This document shows positions 44,815 through 53,184 of a stretch of 64,000 nt of DNA, piece after piece (positions within the stretch are counted from its first letter, which is position 1; the number at the start of each line of letters is the position of its first letter). The stretch is from Rickettsiales bacterium. GTDB taxonomy: Bacteria; Pseudomonadota; Alphaproteobacteria; G027485855. The position numbers and the translations under genes are program-made. The stretch spans positions 124,001-188,000 of the forward strand of contig JAIXQD010000030.1 in assembly GCA_027485855.1 (NCBI GenBank), read 5' to 3'. The notes under the pieces are model-generated. The model was not told the origin of the DNA, made no database searches, and saw only the letters and a program-made list of their open reading frames with translations.

Positions 44815-44859
44815 AAGGAGCTATATTTGCCATGTTGCCTTGGTTTTTTCCAGTTTTTA

Positions 44860-45888
44860 TTAGATAAGTTTTTCCGCGATAATCTTGGCGATACGCTGCA
44901 TTTCGTTCAGTTTTGGCGGCGGCGATAAAGACAAGGACTGTGCCTCTGGCCAGTCATTGAGGCGCTGACAATAGCCATTTTGCCGCAAATCGGCATGAAA
45001 ACGGCTAAATTTGCCGCTGCTGCTGGTGTTTTTTGAGGGTAAATCCCACACATAAACGGCTTTGCCGCTGGCCAGCGCCTCGGTTGCCATATTCACGCTG
45101 TCGCTGGTGGCAATAATGGCGTCCGCCAAACCCAATAAGCCCAGATAGGGGTTGCTGCCATCGGCCTCGCCCCGCCATAGGGCGTGCGGCACATCACTGC
45201 CTTTAAATGCCCGCTCAAGTAAGGCTGTGGCCTCGGCCCCCGTACGGCGCGAGGTGGTGACTAACAAGCTGCCGCCCAGGTTTTTTGCGGCATCGGCCAG
45301 CGCCATGGCCAGCTTTATTATTTCAGCTCCATCGAAACTATAAGCGGCATTTTCGCCGCCAATAAGGGCCACAATATAAGGGCGGGGCAAATGCGCATAG
45401 CGAGCGGCAATATCGTGCGCTTCTTTGGCAATAAGCGCCTCATTCACCCGATGCAGCGCGCCTTTGCTGGTAACTACATTAGCGCCTTGCAGCTGGTCAT
45501 GCTCGGGCACAATGACTAAATCGAAGGCGCTGGCGCGCATGACGGGGTTTTGAATCTGCACGGTAAAACAGCGCGGGTGCTGTTGCTTTACATAAAGACT
45601 GGCCGGAATAGAACAGCGCCCGCTGGCAATCAGTATATCGGGCCAGGGCGGGGTGATGCGGTCGGCATGGGGCTTAAAAGCGTGGCCTAAACCCAAACGC
45701 AGCCACGGGCTTAAAGCATGCCAGGGCTGACGCAGTTTTATCCGCTTAATTATGGGGGTGAGTTGGAGTGCCTCGGCAAGGCCAACACATTGATTTTCCA
45801 TGCCAATTTTGCCATCAGTGACCACCCAGCAGCTATGGTTTGGGGTGCCTGCTTGATAGGGCTTTAGGCTGATATTTTCTTGCGTCAT
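44860..45888 (-). CDS. ELM1-family protein (mitochondrial-fission ELM1-like)
   Basis: A 342-residue protein resembling the ELM1 family: NHSCWVVTDGKIGMENQCVGLAEAL near the N-terminus, LIASGRCSIPASLYVKQQ, and a late IIATSDSVNMATEALASGKAVYVWDL, which is a glycosyltransferase-like nucleotide-sugar fold (GT-B type). The name derives from the plant homologue; the bacterial function is unknown, and a glycosyltransferase role is possible. It diverges from the Lrp gene (about 95 bp between the two starts) and leads the minus-strand run. Confidence 0.85.
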   Translation of the reverse strand: MTQENISLKPYQAGTPNHSCWVVTDGKIGMENQCVGLAEALQLTPIIKRIKLRQPWHALSPWLRLGLGHAFKPHADRITPPWPDILIASGRCSIPASLYVKQQHPRCFTVQIQNPVMRASAFDLVIVPEHDQLQGANVVTSKGALHRVNEALIAKEAHDIAARYAHLPRPYIVALIGGENAAYSFDGAEIIKLAMALADAAKNLGGSLLVTTSRRTGAEATALLERAFKGSDVPHALWRGEADGSNPYLGLLGLADAIIATSDSVNMATEALASGKAVYVWDLPSKNTSSSGKFSRFHADLRQNGYCQRLNDWPEAQSLSLSPPPKLNEMQRIAKIIAEKLI

Positions 45889-45923
45889 GGTAATATTCGG
45901 TGCATGAGTTTAACTCTTTCTAC

Positions 45924-45949
45924 AACAAAATTGCGTATAACAAAATTGC
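45924..45949. repeat. 15-bp-period repeat in the Lrp/ELM1 divergent region
   Basis: AACAAAATTGC occurs at 45924-45934 and 45939-45949, a 15-bp period. It lies between the two divergent start codons and could be an operator for the Lrp-type regulator. Confidence 0.5.
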
Positions 45950-45983
45950 AAAAAGAAATTTCGTAATAAATCTGCGGGGCAAA

Positions 45984-46472
45984 ATGAAACGCATAAAGCT
46001 AGATAGAATTGACCTGCGAATTTTGCGCAATTTGCAAGAGCAAGGCCGTATGAGCAACGTTGATCTGGCCAAATTTGCCGGTATTTCAGCGCCGCCCTGC
46101 TTGCGGCGTGTGCGTGCCTTAGAGGTTGCCGGTTATATCAAAGCCTATCATGCCGAGCTCGATGCCGAGAAAATGGGCTATGGTGTCACGGTGTTTGCAC
46201 AAGTGGGCTTGCAAAACCAAGGCGAGGCCGAGCTAAAAAAATTCATCGAAAAAGTGAATGCGTGGCAAATGGTGCGCGAGTGCCATATGCTGGCGGGCGA
46301 ATATGATTTTCTACTTAAAATTGTGGCGCCCGATTGGGACACCTACCAAAAGTTTTTAACTGCCGAAATTACCACCACACCCAATGTGGCGCATGTGCGC
46401 AGCACCATGACCGTGCGCAGCACGAAATATCAGCCCGGTGTGCCTATCGACGAAAATTTGCTCGATAAATAA
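45984..46472 (+). CDS. Lrp/AsnC-family transcriptional regulator
   Basis: A 162-residue leucine-responsive regulator family protein. The N-terminal winged-helix DNA-binding domain starts KLDRIDLRILRNLQEQGRMSN and LAKFAGISAPPCLRRVRALE, and the C-terminal RAM domain contains VRECHMLAGEYDFLLKIVAPD. The start at 45984 gives the normal length; an upstream in-frame GTG at 45900 would add 28 atypical residues. The 15-bp-period repeat just upstream is in the right place for autoregulation, though Lrp-type sites cannot be recognised by eye. Possible ligand: a branched-chain or aromatic amino acid. Confidence 0.92.
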   Translation: MKRIKLDRIDLRILRNLQEQGRMSNVDLAKFAGISAPPCLRRVRALEVAGYIKAYHAELDAEKMGYGVTVFAQVGLQNQGEAELKKFIEKVNAWQMVRECHMLAGEYDFLLKIVAPDWDTYQKFLTAEITTTPNVAHVRSTMTVRSTKYQPGVPIDENLLDK

Positions 46473-46647
46473 GCGATAAATAGCCGGCCAATAGCAATAT
46501 ATTCCGCTATCGACATAAGAACCGATGGCGATTTGTGGCTTAAATGCTGCGCTTTTCCAGAAAAAAATTAAGGTTTGCACAATCGCTTGTCGATATTCTG
46601 TGATGGTATAATAATTTGCAGAACATTCGTAACAAGGGATTGATTCG

Positions 46648-47445
46648 ATGCGTTTTATAAAAAATGCAGTAGCGGCTTGTTTGCTTCTGGCCGGTTTGTC
46701 TGCTTGCGCCACAGCGCCACAAGATGCCGAAGATGCAGCTTATTTAGCCGAAACGGGCGATTCAATCGAGAGCATCAATCGCGGTATTTTTGCTTTTAAC
46801 CTTGCGGTTGATAAAGCCATTCTGCGCCCTGCTGCCAGCGTTTATATTGCCGTTTTGCCCGAGCCTGCGCGTGATGGCGTTGGCAATGTGCTGAATAACC
46901 TTGGCCAGCCAGTCAGATTTGCCAATGCCGTTTTGCAAGGCCGCATGCAGGACGCCGGCGATATTATGGGCCGCTTTATGGTCAATAGCACCATTGGCGT
47001 TGTCGGTCTTTTTGATGTGGCCAGCGCGGCCGATGTGCCAAGCCCGCAAGCTGATTTTGGTCAAACGCTTTATGCTTGGGGTTGGAAAGACCCCGGCACC
47101 TATTTAATGCTGCCATTATTGGGCCCATCGAATGTGCGCGATGCCATTGGCACTGTGGCGCAAAGCTTTGCCGACCCATGGAGCTATACCATTCAGGCGC
47201 GTGAGGGTAATGGCTGGCGCAATGGCTATCTTATTGCCACCAACAGCCTCTCGGCTATCGACAAAAGAGCGGCTAATTTTGATGCCATTAATCAGCTAGA
47301 AAAAGACAGCATCGATTTTTATGCAACCGTGCGCAGCATTCATAAGCAGTTCCGCACACGTCAGCTAGAGGGGCGCACCCGCGCTGGTGAGAGCGAGTAT
47401 AACCGTGGCCGCGCACCCAGCAAAAAAGCTTTGCCGCAAACTTAG
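46648..47445 (+). CDS. mlaA: MlaA/VacJ-type phospholipid-transport lipoprotein
   Basis: A 265-residue outer-membrane lipoprotein that removes misplaced phospholipids from the outer leaflet and passes them to the periplasmic carrier MlaC. Signal peptide and lipobox LSAC put the lipidated Cys at about residue 20. Family landmarks are ESINRGIFAFNLAVDKAI, FMVNSTIGVVGLFDVAS, the FGQTLYAWGWKDPGTYLMLP segment and LGPSNVRDAIG. No other Mla gene is in the window. GATTGA precedes the ATG without a strong ribosome site. Confidence 0.94.
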   Translation: MRFIKNAVAACLLLAGLSACATAPQDAEDAAYLAETGDSIESINRGIFAFNLAVDKAILRPAASVYIAVLPEPARDGVGNVLNNLGQPVRFANAVLQGRMQDAGDIMGRFMVNSTIGVVGLFDVASAADVPSPQADFGQTLYAWGWKDPGTYLMLPLLGPSNVRDAIGTVAQSFADPWSYTIQAREGNGWRNGYLIATNSLSAIDKRAANFDAINQLEKDSIDFYATVRSIHKQFRTRQLEGRTRAGESEYNRGRAPSKKALPQT

Positions 47446-47476
47446 TTTTTAAATCGGCTTAGCTTTTTTAGCTTGG

Positions 47477-47866
47477 CTAATTAAGGGCAGCAATTGGGTG
47501 CACCAGTTTTTGCCGTACATGCTCGTTAAAGGGCTGCGCGTCTGCACCCGCTAAAATCAGCTTGCCGTTTTTTTCTTGTAGTGGCTGCCAGCTTTGCCCA
47601 CCGGGCAGCACAATGCCAGCGGCAGCAATGCGGATGCGCTCGGGCTTAATGCTCAACATTTGCGCCATGGCCGCGCGTTTTTGCGTAATGGTTTGTGCTT
47701 GGGCCAAAAAATCTTGCAGGTCATTGGCGGGTTCATCGGGGTTGTCGGCGATGTGCAGCGGCATAAAAGCCTGATGCCAGCCGCCCACGGGCTGCGCATC
47801 CGACGGTAAAGCAAAAGTCAGATAAAGCTGAAAATTATCTTTGGCGCTATTGCTTGCTGAATTCAT
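47477..47866 (-). CDS. Unrecognised 129-aa protein
   Basis: No family recognised and no motif seen. It is a soluble protein with a short N-terminal polar stretch, a PVGGWHQAFMPLHIADNPDEPANDLQ-type central region of acidic character and a strand-rich C-terminal half. It lies between mlaA and msrB, convergent with mlaA and divergent from msrB. The start codon has no strong Shine-Dalgarno. It is not an obvious partner of either neighbour. Confidence 0.5.
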   Translation of the reverse strand: MNSASNSAKDNFQLYLTFALPSDAQPVGGWHQAFMPLHIADNPDEPANDLQDFLAQAQTITQKRAAMAQMLSIKPERIRIAAAGIVLPGGQSWQPLQEKNGKLILAGADAQPFNEHVRQKLVHPIAALN

Positions 47867-47949
47867 CTGTTGCTCGCTTATATTTCTGTGCCTTAAAAAG
47901 TGTAACCCTGCTCAATTACTTGCGCTATGGCTGTTTTGCGCGCAATATA

Positions 47950-48357
47950 ATGTCTATGAACAAAACCTATCCTTTTCAGCTCTCTGATGCTGAGTGGCGC
48001 GCCCGCTTAACGCCCGAGCAATATCGTATCATGCGCGAGCATGGCACTGAATATGCCTGTAGCAGCCCGCTTAATGCCGAAAAGCGCAAAGGTGAGTTTC
48101 GCTGTGCGGGTTGTGATGCGTTGCTGTTTGCCGCCAATGATAAGTTTGACAGCGGCACCGGCTGGCCCAGTTTTACCACGCCTGTTGCGGGTGCTTTAGG
48201 CAGCAGCACCGATTATCATTTAGGCTATGCCCGCACCGAAGTGCATTGCGCCAATTGCGGCAGCCATATGGGCCATGTGTTTGACGATGGGCCAAAGCCA
48301 ACCGGCCTGCGCTATTGCATTAATGGTGAGGCGCTTAATTTTATCGCTAAAGATTAG
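47950..48357 (+). CDS. msrB: Peptide-methionine (R)-S-oxide reductase
   Basis: A 135-residue enzyme reducing methionine-R-sulfoxide in proteins. Zinc ligands C52 and C55 (RCAGC) and C100 and C103 (VHCANC) are present, with GWPSFTTPV and the catalytic C123 in RYCINGEALNF. The start is chosen at 47950 (or 47956); the longer frame back to 47854 adds atypical residues and has no ribosome site. The stop codon overlaps the convergent glpK stop by 4 bp. Confidence 0.95.
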   Translation: MSMNKTYPFQLSDAEWRARLTPEQYRIMREHGTEYACSSPLNAEKRKGEFRCAGCDALLFAANDKFDSGTGWPSFTTPVAGALGSSTDYHLGYARTEVHCANCGSHMGHVFDDGPKPTGLRYCINGEALNFIAKD

Positions 48358-49883
48358 TTTGCGTTACGGCGCACGCTGGCCACAGCCGCTTGCCAACCCA
48401 TATAGCCAGTGTGGCGCGTGGTATCATCAGTGATAGGCATAACGCTGCTGCTTATTTTGCTGCTGTGCGCCTCAAAGGGCGATGCCCAAATGCCCGCCGC
48501 ATAACCCGCTAACAATGCTGCGCCCATGGCGGTGGCCTCGACCATGGCGCCGCCGCTTTGTGATTGATGTTTCTCATCAATGAGGCGCTCAATGGTAAGG
48601 CCGGTGCAATCGGCCAGTATTTGCAGCACGCTGGGGCTGACGCTCATGCCGCCATCAACGCGCAAGGCTTGCGGCACCGGCAGATTTTGCGCGGTGCAAT
48701 CTTGCGCCAGCGCATGCATTAAATCGGCGGTTTGCCAGCCCAATGCGGCCAGCGCGGCTTGGGCAATTTCGGCGCGGCCCGTATCGCGGGTCATGCCCAA
48801 TAACGCCCCGCGCGCTTCGGCATCCCAATAGGGCGCGCCTAAGCCCACAAAGGCGGGCACTAAATACACTTGGCTGTTTGGGTTGGCTTGTGCGGCCAGC
48901 GCGTCAATCTCGCTGGCTTTGTCTAAGCCCAAAATAGGTTGCAGCCATTGCATAATAGCGCCCGCCATAAAAATGCTGCCCTCCAGCGCATAATGACGCT
49001 GGCCTTGCTGCTGATAGGCCACCGTGGTGAGCAACCGATTTTTGGAGAGCACAATTTTATCACCCGTGTGACACAGCAAAAAACAGCCCGTGCCGTAGGT
49101 GGCTTTGCTGCTGCCCGCAAGCACACAATTTTGCGCCAAAGCGGCCGATTGTTGATCACCGATAACGCCCATAATGGGCACAGCATGCCCCAGCAAAGTG
49201 GGCAGCGTGCTGCCATAGTCGGTGGCGCAATCGCGAATGAGCGGCAAAATACCAATGGGGATATTAAACAGCTGTAGCAGCTCGTGGTCCCAATTGCCGG
49301 TGGTTAAATTATAAAGCTGTGTGCGGCTGGCATTGGTGGCATCGGTGGCGTGCATTTTGCCGCCGGTCAGTTGCCAAATCAGCCAGCAATCAATCGTGCC
49401 GCAGGCAAGCTCGCCCTTAGCGGCCCGCGCGCGGGCATTAGGAATATTATCTAGTAGCCAAGCAAGCTTGCTGGCCGAAAAATAGGGGTCGCACAAGAGG
49501 CCGGTTTTGCCATGAATTTTTGGCTCATGCCCCGCAGCACTGAGGGCGGCACAGGTGGCCTGCGTGCGCCGATCTTGCCAGACAATGGCTTTATGCAGCG
49601 GCTTGCCGGTGGCGCGCTCCCATAGCACAATGGTTTCGCGCTGATTGGTGATGCCGAGTGCCAAAACATCTTTGGCCTTAACCTCGGCCTTGGCCAGCAC
49701 AGCGCGCAGCATCTGCACGCTATGTTGATAGATTTGTGCGGCGTCATGCTCAACCCAGCCATTATCAGGAAAATGCTGCGGCAAGGTTTGTGCGGCTTGC
49801 GCCACCAATTGTTGCTCGGCATTAAATAATAAGGCGCGGGTGCTGGTGGTGCCTTGGTCGAGCGCAAGAATATAGCCAGACAT
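48354..49883 (-). CDS. glpK: Glycerol kinase
   Basis: A 509-residue ATP-dependent kinase phosphorylating glycerol to glycerol-3-phosphate, feeding glycerolipid synthesis and catabolism. N-terminal ALDQGTTSTRALLFN is the phosphate-binding motif; TNQRETIVLWERATG and RDFLWQLTGG-like DCWLIWQLTGG follow; C-terminal GLGAPYWDAEARG and LRVDGGMSVS complete the FGGY-kinase signatures. No glpD or glpF is nearby. Its promoter region abuts the left end of the tRNA-Thr element. Confidence 0.95.
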   Translation of the reverse strand: MSGYILALDQGTTSTRALLFNAEQQLVAQAAQTLPQHFPDNGWVEHDAAQIYQHSVQMLRAVLAKAEVKAKDVLALGITNQRETIVLWERATGKPLHKAIVWQDRRTQATCAALSAAGHEPKIHGKTGLLCDPYFSASKLAWLLDNIPNARARAAKGELACGTIDCWLIWQLTGGKMHATDATNASRTQLYNLTTGNWDHELLQLFNIPIGILPLIRDCATDYGSTLPTLLGHAVPIMGVIGDQQSAALAQNCVLAGSSKATYGTGCFLLCHTGDKIVLSKNRLLTTVAYQQQGQRHYALEGSIFMAGAIMQWLQPILGLDKASEIDALAAQANPNSQVYLVPAFVGLGAPYWDAEARGALLGMTRDTGRAEIAQAALAALGWQTADLMHALAQDCTAQNLPVPQALRVDGGMSVSPSVLQILADCTGLTIERLIDEKHQSQSGGAMVEATAMGAALLAGYAAGIWASPFEAHSSKISSSVMPITDDTTRHTGYMGWQAAVASVRRNAN

Positions 49884-49959
49884 TATCGTGGGTGGCCTGT
49901 GATGCAGTGAGGGGCGGGGGAAGAGCGCAAATGGGGTGTGTAAAACTGGTGCTTTAAAA

Positions 49960-50001
49960 TGGTGCTGCCGAGAGGAATCGAACCTCCGACCCCGTCCTTA
50001 C
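49960..50001. repeat. 42-bp direct repeat: left attachment-site copy of tRNA-Thr
   Basis: Forty-two bases identical to 51297-51338, the 3' half of the tRNA-Thr gene from CCA to the anticodon loop. The copy stops within the loop and is not a tRNA gene. It marks the left end (attL/attR-like) of a small integrated element. Just before it, AAAACTGGTGCT at 49942-49953 repeats the tRNA 3' flank again, which suggests further duplication. Confidence 0.9.
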
Positions 50002-50069
50002 TAATTATGCCAATTACAACATAATCAGTAGGTTGGTGAACATGTGTTATAACAGATTCCGCAAAAAGG

Positions 50070-50795
50070 CTAGTGTTTAGGAGTCAATTGTTCAACTGGT
50101 GCAAATCCAGTCGTTTTTTTGAATTTCTTATTATGTAAAAAGTTATTCATTGCGTCTGATGGATCAATGCAGGCGAGATTGAGCTTATCAAAAGTCTGTT
50201 TCACTATAAGTGCGGAGATAATTATTTGCTCTTCCATGTGCCCATTCTGATGGTTTAGGAGATTATCCCTTGCATTTATTAATATTTGTTCTGTCGGCAA
50301 CAGCGCGAAAAGCTCAGATGCAACTCGTAAGATATAGCTGCATATGTGATCTTGGTAGAGGGTGTAGAATTCACTTTTAGACATTTGTTTTGCCGAGAGA
50401 GAGCCGCTTTGTCGCAGGCTATACTTTTCTTTGGGAATTATGTCTTCACTATGAACGCTAATATCTGCAATCAAACAACCATGCTCGTTAATTGAGAACC
50501 GGATGCCTGGTTTTAAGAATTTAATGGTCGAAAAAGGATTGTGAGCTTCCAAAATCTCTAAATAAGCTTTTGGGTTTTTATCCATGAGCTGTTGTCCGAG
50601 CCGAACGTTCGTCTGCCATGCATGGTAATTTTTTTGATATTCCTGCATTTGTTCTTCGTATTGCTCAGCATCTTCTGTTCTGGCTAATTCAACTGCCTTC
50701 GCCATCTTCTCTTTCTTTTTATTCTCTAGCTTGAACAATTTATCAAAAAAAACTTGGCTTGTAGCTATCGCGCAATAACTGAGCTTGCCTTTCAT
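50070..50795 (-). CDS. C-terminal part of the split element gene
   Basis: A 241-codon frame. The N-terminal third is charged and coiled-coil-like (KLENKKKEKMAKAVELAR, EYQKNYHAWQTNVRLGQQ); the rest has a mixed alpha/beta pattern (FSINEHGCLIADISVHSED, ILRVASELFALLPTEQILI, VKQTFDKLNLACIDPSDAMN). Its frame joins the upstream 99-aa frame at a run of eight T (minus strand), 50743-50752, where seven would give one protein. The first ATG at 50795 is inside the overlap and is probably not a true start. No family recognised. Confidence 0.6.
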   Translation of the reverse strand: MKGKLSYCAIATSQVFFDKLFKLENKKKEKMAKAVELARTEDAEQYEEQMQEYQKNYHAWQTNVRLGQQLMDKNPKAYLEILEAHNPFSTIKFLKPGIRFSINEHGCLIADISVHSEDIIPKEKYSLRQSGSLSAKQMSKSEFYTLYQDHICSYILRVASELFALLPTEQILINARDNLLNHQNGHMEEQIIISALIVKQTFDKLNLACIDPSDAMNNFLHNKKFKKTTGFAPVEQLTPKH

Positions 50796-51042
50796 TTTGG
50801 TTTAGGCGGATCGGTTCAGTGGGCGGCGCTTCTTCAACCAGAGAGTTCCAGTCAAAGCGCTTAGTGCTACATTTAGTGTGGAGACTAGTTAGGCATTGAA
50901 TGTGATCTTCAAAAGATTCAACGGCATTCGATGCGTTTTCAAGGGCCCGAAGCTTTGCCTGAATCTTTTCTCTACGGTCAGCTTCTTTCGCACTCCGTCG
51001 AACAGCGGTTTCAAGTGACCTTGCCAAGCCTCTCCAGCCCAT
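50743..51042 (-). CDS. N-terminal part of the split element gene
   Basis: A 99-codon frame with a proper ATG at 51042, highly charged and helical (LARSLETAVRRSAKEADRRE, then IQAKLRALENASNAVESFED). It ends 3 codons after the T8 run where the downstream frame continues. If one T is removed the reading continues ...SYKPSFFDKLFKLENKKK, giving a protein of about 320 residues with a long N-terminal coiled coil. It could be a true frameshift, a sequencing error or programmed slippage. No family recognised. Confidence 0.6.
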   Translation of the reverse strand: MGWRGLARSLETAVRRSAKEADRREKIQAKLRALENASNAVESFEDHIQCLTSLHTKCSTKRFDWNSLVEEAPPTEPIRLNQNERQAQLLRDSYKPSFF

Positions 51043-51241
51043 GTTTACCTCATTACCTTCAGTTAGTTGGTGGCGGACTAGGACATTCTACTCGTATTGA
51101 ATCTAAGGCTTGAAACAAAAGTTGATTGGTCATGGGTATGTCGGCACCAGCCGAGAAGCCTGCTCCAAGCACAAATAGACGGTTTTTTTTGATGGCATTT
51201 AAGCTGCTCTATTACTAATTACAGGGTGGCCCGAGCGAATA

Positions 51242-51255
51242 ATTACAGCTGTAAT
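51242..51255. promoter_or_regulatory. Perfect 14-bp palindrome upstream of the element gene
   Basis: ATTACAGCTGTAAT is a perfect inverted repeat with no spacer, followed by an AT-rich tract, 40 bp inside the right end of the element. Its position upstream of the minus-strand gene suggests an operator, but no regulator is encoded in the element. Confidence 0.4.
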
Positions 51256-51296
51256 ATTTTTCTGAGGTCGGCCAAAAACTAAGCTATCGAGAAAAC

Positions 51297-51371
51297 TGGT
51301 GCTGCCGAGAGGAATCGAACCTCCGACCCCGTCCTTACCAAGGACGTGCTCTACCCCTGAGCTACGGCAGC
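51297..51371 (-). tRNA. tRNA-Thr (anticodon GGT)
   Basis: A complete cloverleaf of 75 nt with encoded CCA: acceptor GCTGCCG/CGGCAGC, D arm GCTC...GAGC, anticodon stem CGTCC/GGACG with loop TTGGTAA (anticodon GGT), and T arm GGAGG/CCTCT with loop TTCGATT. It is intact; the 3' 42 nt are repeated at 49960-50001. Confidence 0.95.
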
Positions 51372-51465
51372 ATTCATGCTCGTTTTGCCACATTATTGGC
51401 CTGCTTGTCTAGCCCAGATACCTTGGCCCTATACTCGGCCCCATACTCAGCCAGATCTTGAGAGA

Positions 51466-53061
51466 TTAACCCAAGCTGGCCTTTGGTGTGGCGCTGGCGC
51501 TATTTTGTGCCAAATGAAAGGGTTGCAGCAGCCTTTCAAGATAAAAGCGCACATCCAGCGCATCGCTTGTGGCTTTGCGCAAAGCCGGCAATGTTTCATG
51601 GCGGGCACCATGACTATGCACATTGATAAACAGCCAGGTATTAAGGCTGCCAAACTGGCCTTGCGCCAGGCTTTGCTCAAAATCTTCATGGTTTTGTTGA
51701 TGGCTGTGCAGCTGCTGGCTGGCGCTGATGGCCCCCAACAAATAAGCCGGAAAATAGCCCCAATTATTGGTCAGCCAGTGCGACTCGGGCGGAAACCAGC
51801 GCTGCGGGTCTTGCGGCTCGCCGGTGAGTTTTTCTAATTGCTGGCAGAAAAATTGCGGCAGGTCTTGCACACTGAGCGCGCCATTCATAAGGGCGCGCTC
51901 GGTTTTAATGCGCACCAGCATGCCAACCGCCAGCGATAACGGCGTTTCGCCCCACACACTATGCTGCGTGCGCGTGGTGTTGAAATGCGCCCATAATTGG
52001 GCCGCGCTTGCATTTGTGCCAAGCTCGGCCTGCAACAGCGGCGCCACAAAATCAAAAAAGGCCGGATGCAGGGTGAGCTGCTCATAAACCATGGCCTGAC
52101 TTTCATGCACGGCATAACCCGCCAATTGCCCAATCGGCTGCGTTTGCCAATGCTCGGGCAGGCGGGTGAGATGCGTCAGATATCGCGCATGGCCCATTTC
52201 GTGCAGCAGATTATTGAGGTCAACCACAATATCGCCGGTATGCTCGATGGCTAAAATAAAATCGCGCGGCTCGCCCCAGCAATAAGGGTTGGCATTGGTG
52301 GTGAGCTGACACTTAACGCCATCTTGCTCTAGCTCATTTTGGCCAAGGCCAAAATGCTGCAAAATAATGCGCGCCACAGCCAGCCATTGTTTGCGGCTAT
52401 AGGCGGGTTGTGGTGTCAGGCTTATGCTTTGTTTCAGGCGCTGCGCTTCGGCCAGAATATGCGGCAGCCGCGCTTCTAAATCGGACAAAATGGGCGCAAG
52501 CGCCACATAACGCAAACCCGGTGACCATTCTTCAAGGCAGGCATCATAGGGGGTGAGCGCATCGCCCGACAAAGCGGCCACCTGCGCTTGCGCCAGTTGC
52601 CGCCTTGCTGCCACAATTTTTTCTAAAGCGGGTTGCAGTGCCTTAAAGTTGTGGCTGGCCACATGCTCTTGCCACAAAACCTCGCCTTGCGCGCTAGCAT
52701 GCTCGACTTGCGCTAAAGCATAAGGCGGCAACGCACTGGCATTATTATAAAGCCGCCGCATGACGCTTAAATTGGCCCGCTGCCACTCGTTTAATTGTGC
52801 GGCTTGTGCTTCGGCTGTGGCCAAAAGCGAGCCGATACGATGATCGGGCCTGGTCAGTAAATCATGCGCGGCAAGGCGGGTGTTGGTGAGCTTGTCGGCA
52901 AAATCTTCGCCCTTAGCGGCATAATCTGGGGTGGTGGTGGTGAGGGCCATTTTTTGCGCATAAAGGCGGTCGGCATCGAGCAGCAGGCGCGTATGTCGGG
53001 CGTAAAGCCGCTCGAGCTGGGCATAGGCATTGGCCGTTTTATGCTGTTCGGTACTGGTCAC
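51466..53061 (-). CDS. M32 (carboxypeptidase Taq-type) metallopeptidase, divergent
   Basis: A 531-residue zinc carboxypeptidase. The HExxH motif is HEMGH at residues 287-291 (in DLNNLLHEMGHARYL), and VHESQAMVYEQ supplies the third-ligand Glu region. C-terminal ETPLSLAVGMLVRIKTERALMNG and WGYFPAYLLGAISASQQL match the family closely. The usual HPFT...GDVRITT block before the zinc site is altered to NPYCWGEPRDFI, so substrate choice may differ. No signal peptide is present. Confidence 0.85.
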   Translation of the reverse strand: MTSTEQHKTANAYAQLERLYARHTRLLLDADRLYAQKMALTTTTPDYAAKGEDFADKLTNTRLAAHDLLTRPDHRIGSLLATAEAQAAQLNEWQRANLSVMRRLYNNASALPPYALAQVEHASAQGEVLWQEHVASHNFKALQPALEKIVAARRQLAQAQVAALSGDALTPYDACLEEWSPGLRYVALAPILSDLEARLPHILAEAQRLKQSISLTPQPAYSRKQWLAVARIILQHFGLGQNELEQDGVKCQLTTNANPYCWGEPRDFILAIEHTGDIVVDLNNLLHEMGHARYLTHLTRLPEHWQTQPIGQLAGYAVHESQAMVYEQLTLHPAFFDFVAPLLQAELGTNASAAQLWAHFNTTRTQHSVWGETPLSLAVGMLVRIKTERALMNGALSVQDLPQFFCQQLEKLTGEPQDPQRWFPPESHWLTNNWGYFPAYLLGAISASQQLHSHQQNHEDFEQSLAQGQFGSLNTWLFINVHSHGARHETLPALRKATSDALDVRFYLERLLQPFHLAQNSASATPKASLG

Positions 53062-53184
53062 GCGGCAAGGCCTCCCTAACCATAAACATTATGCCACATA
53101 TGCCATGAAAGAGTGCCGCTAAAAGCTTTAAAATGAATCTAATTATTTGCCAAAAATAATTATTTCGGCTAAAGATTGACCCCG

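Larger units (their letters stand above)
49960..51338. mobile_element. Small tRNA-Thr-integrated element (about 1.3 kb)
   Basis: The interval between the two 42-bp tRNA-Thr repeats carries two minus-strand reading frames (one gene split by a frameshift), visibly more A+T-rich coding sequence, and palindromes. Integration at the 3' half of a tRNA is the usual tyrosine-recombinase pattern. No integrase is present, so it may be a satellite moved in trans or a decayed island. About 70 bp at the left end and 250 bp at the right end have no gene I can support. Confidence 0.8.

Noticed and set aside
51132..51218. 28-codon frame in the tRNA-Thr element leader (plus strand, ends FFLMAFKLLYY)
   Set aside because: Too short, no ribosome site, no evidence beyond an open frame; could be a remnant but is not supported.
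51199..51393. 64-codon minus-strand frame across tRNA-Thr
   Set aside because: Runs through the whole tRNA gene, so it is not a protein.
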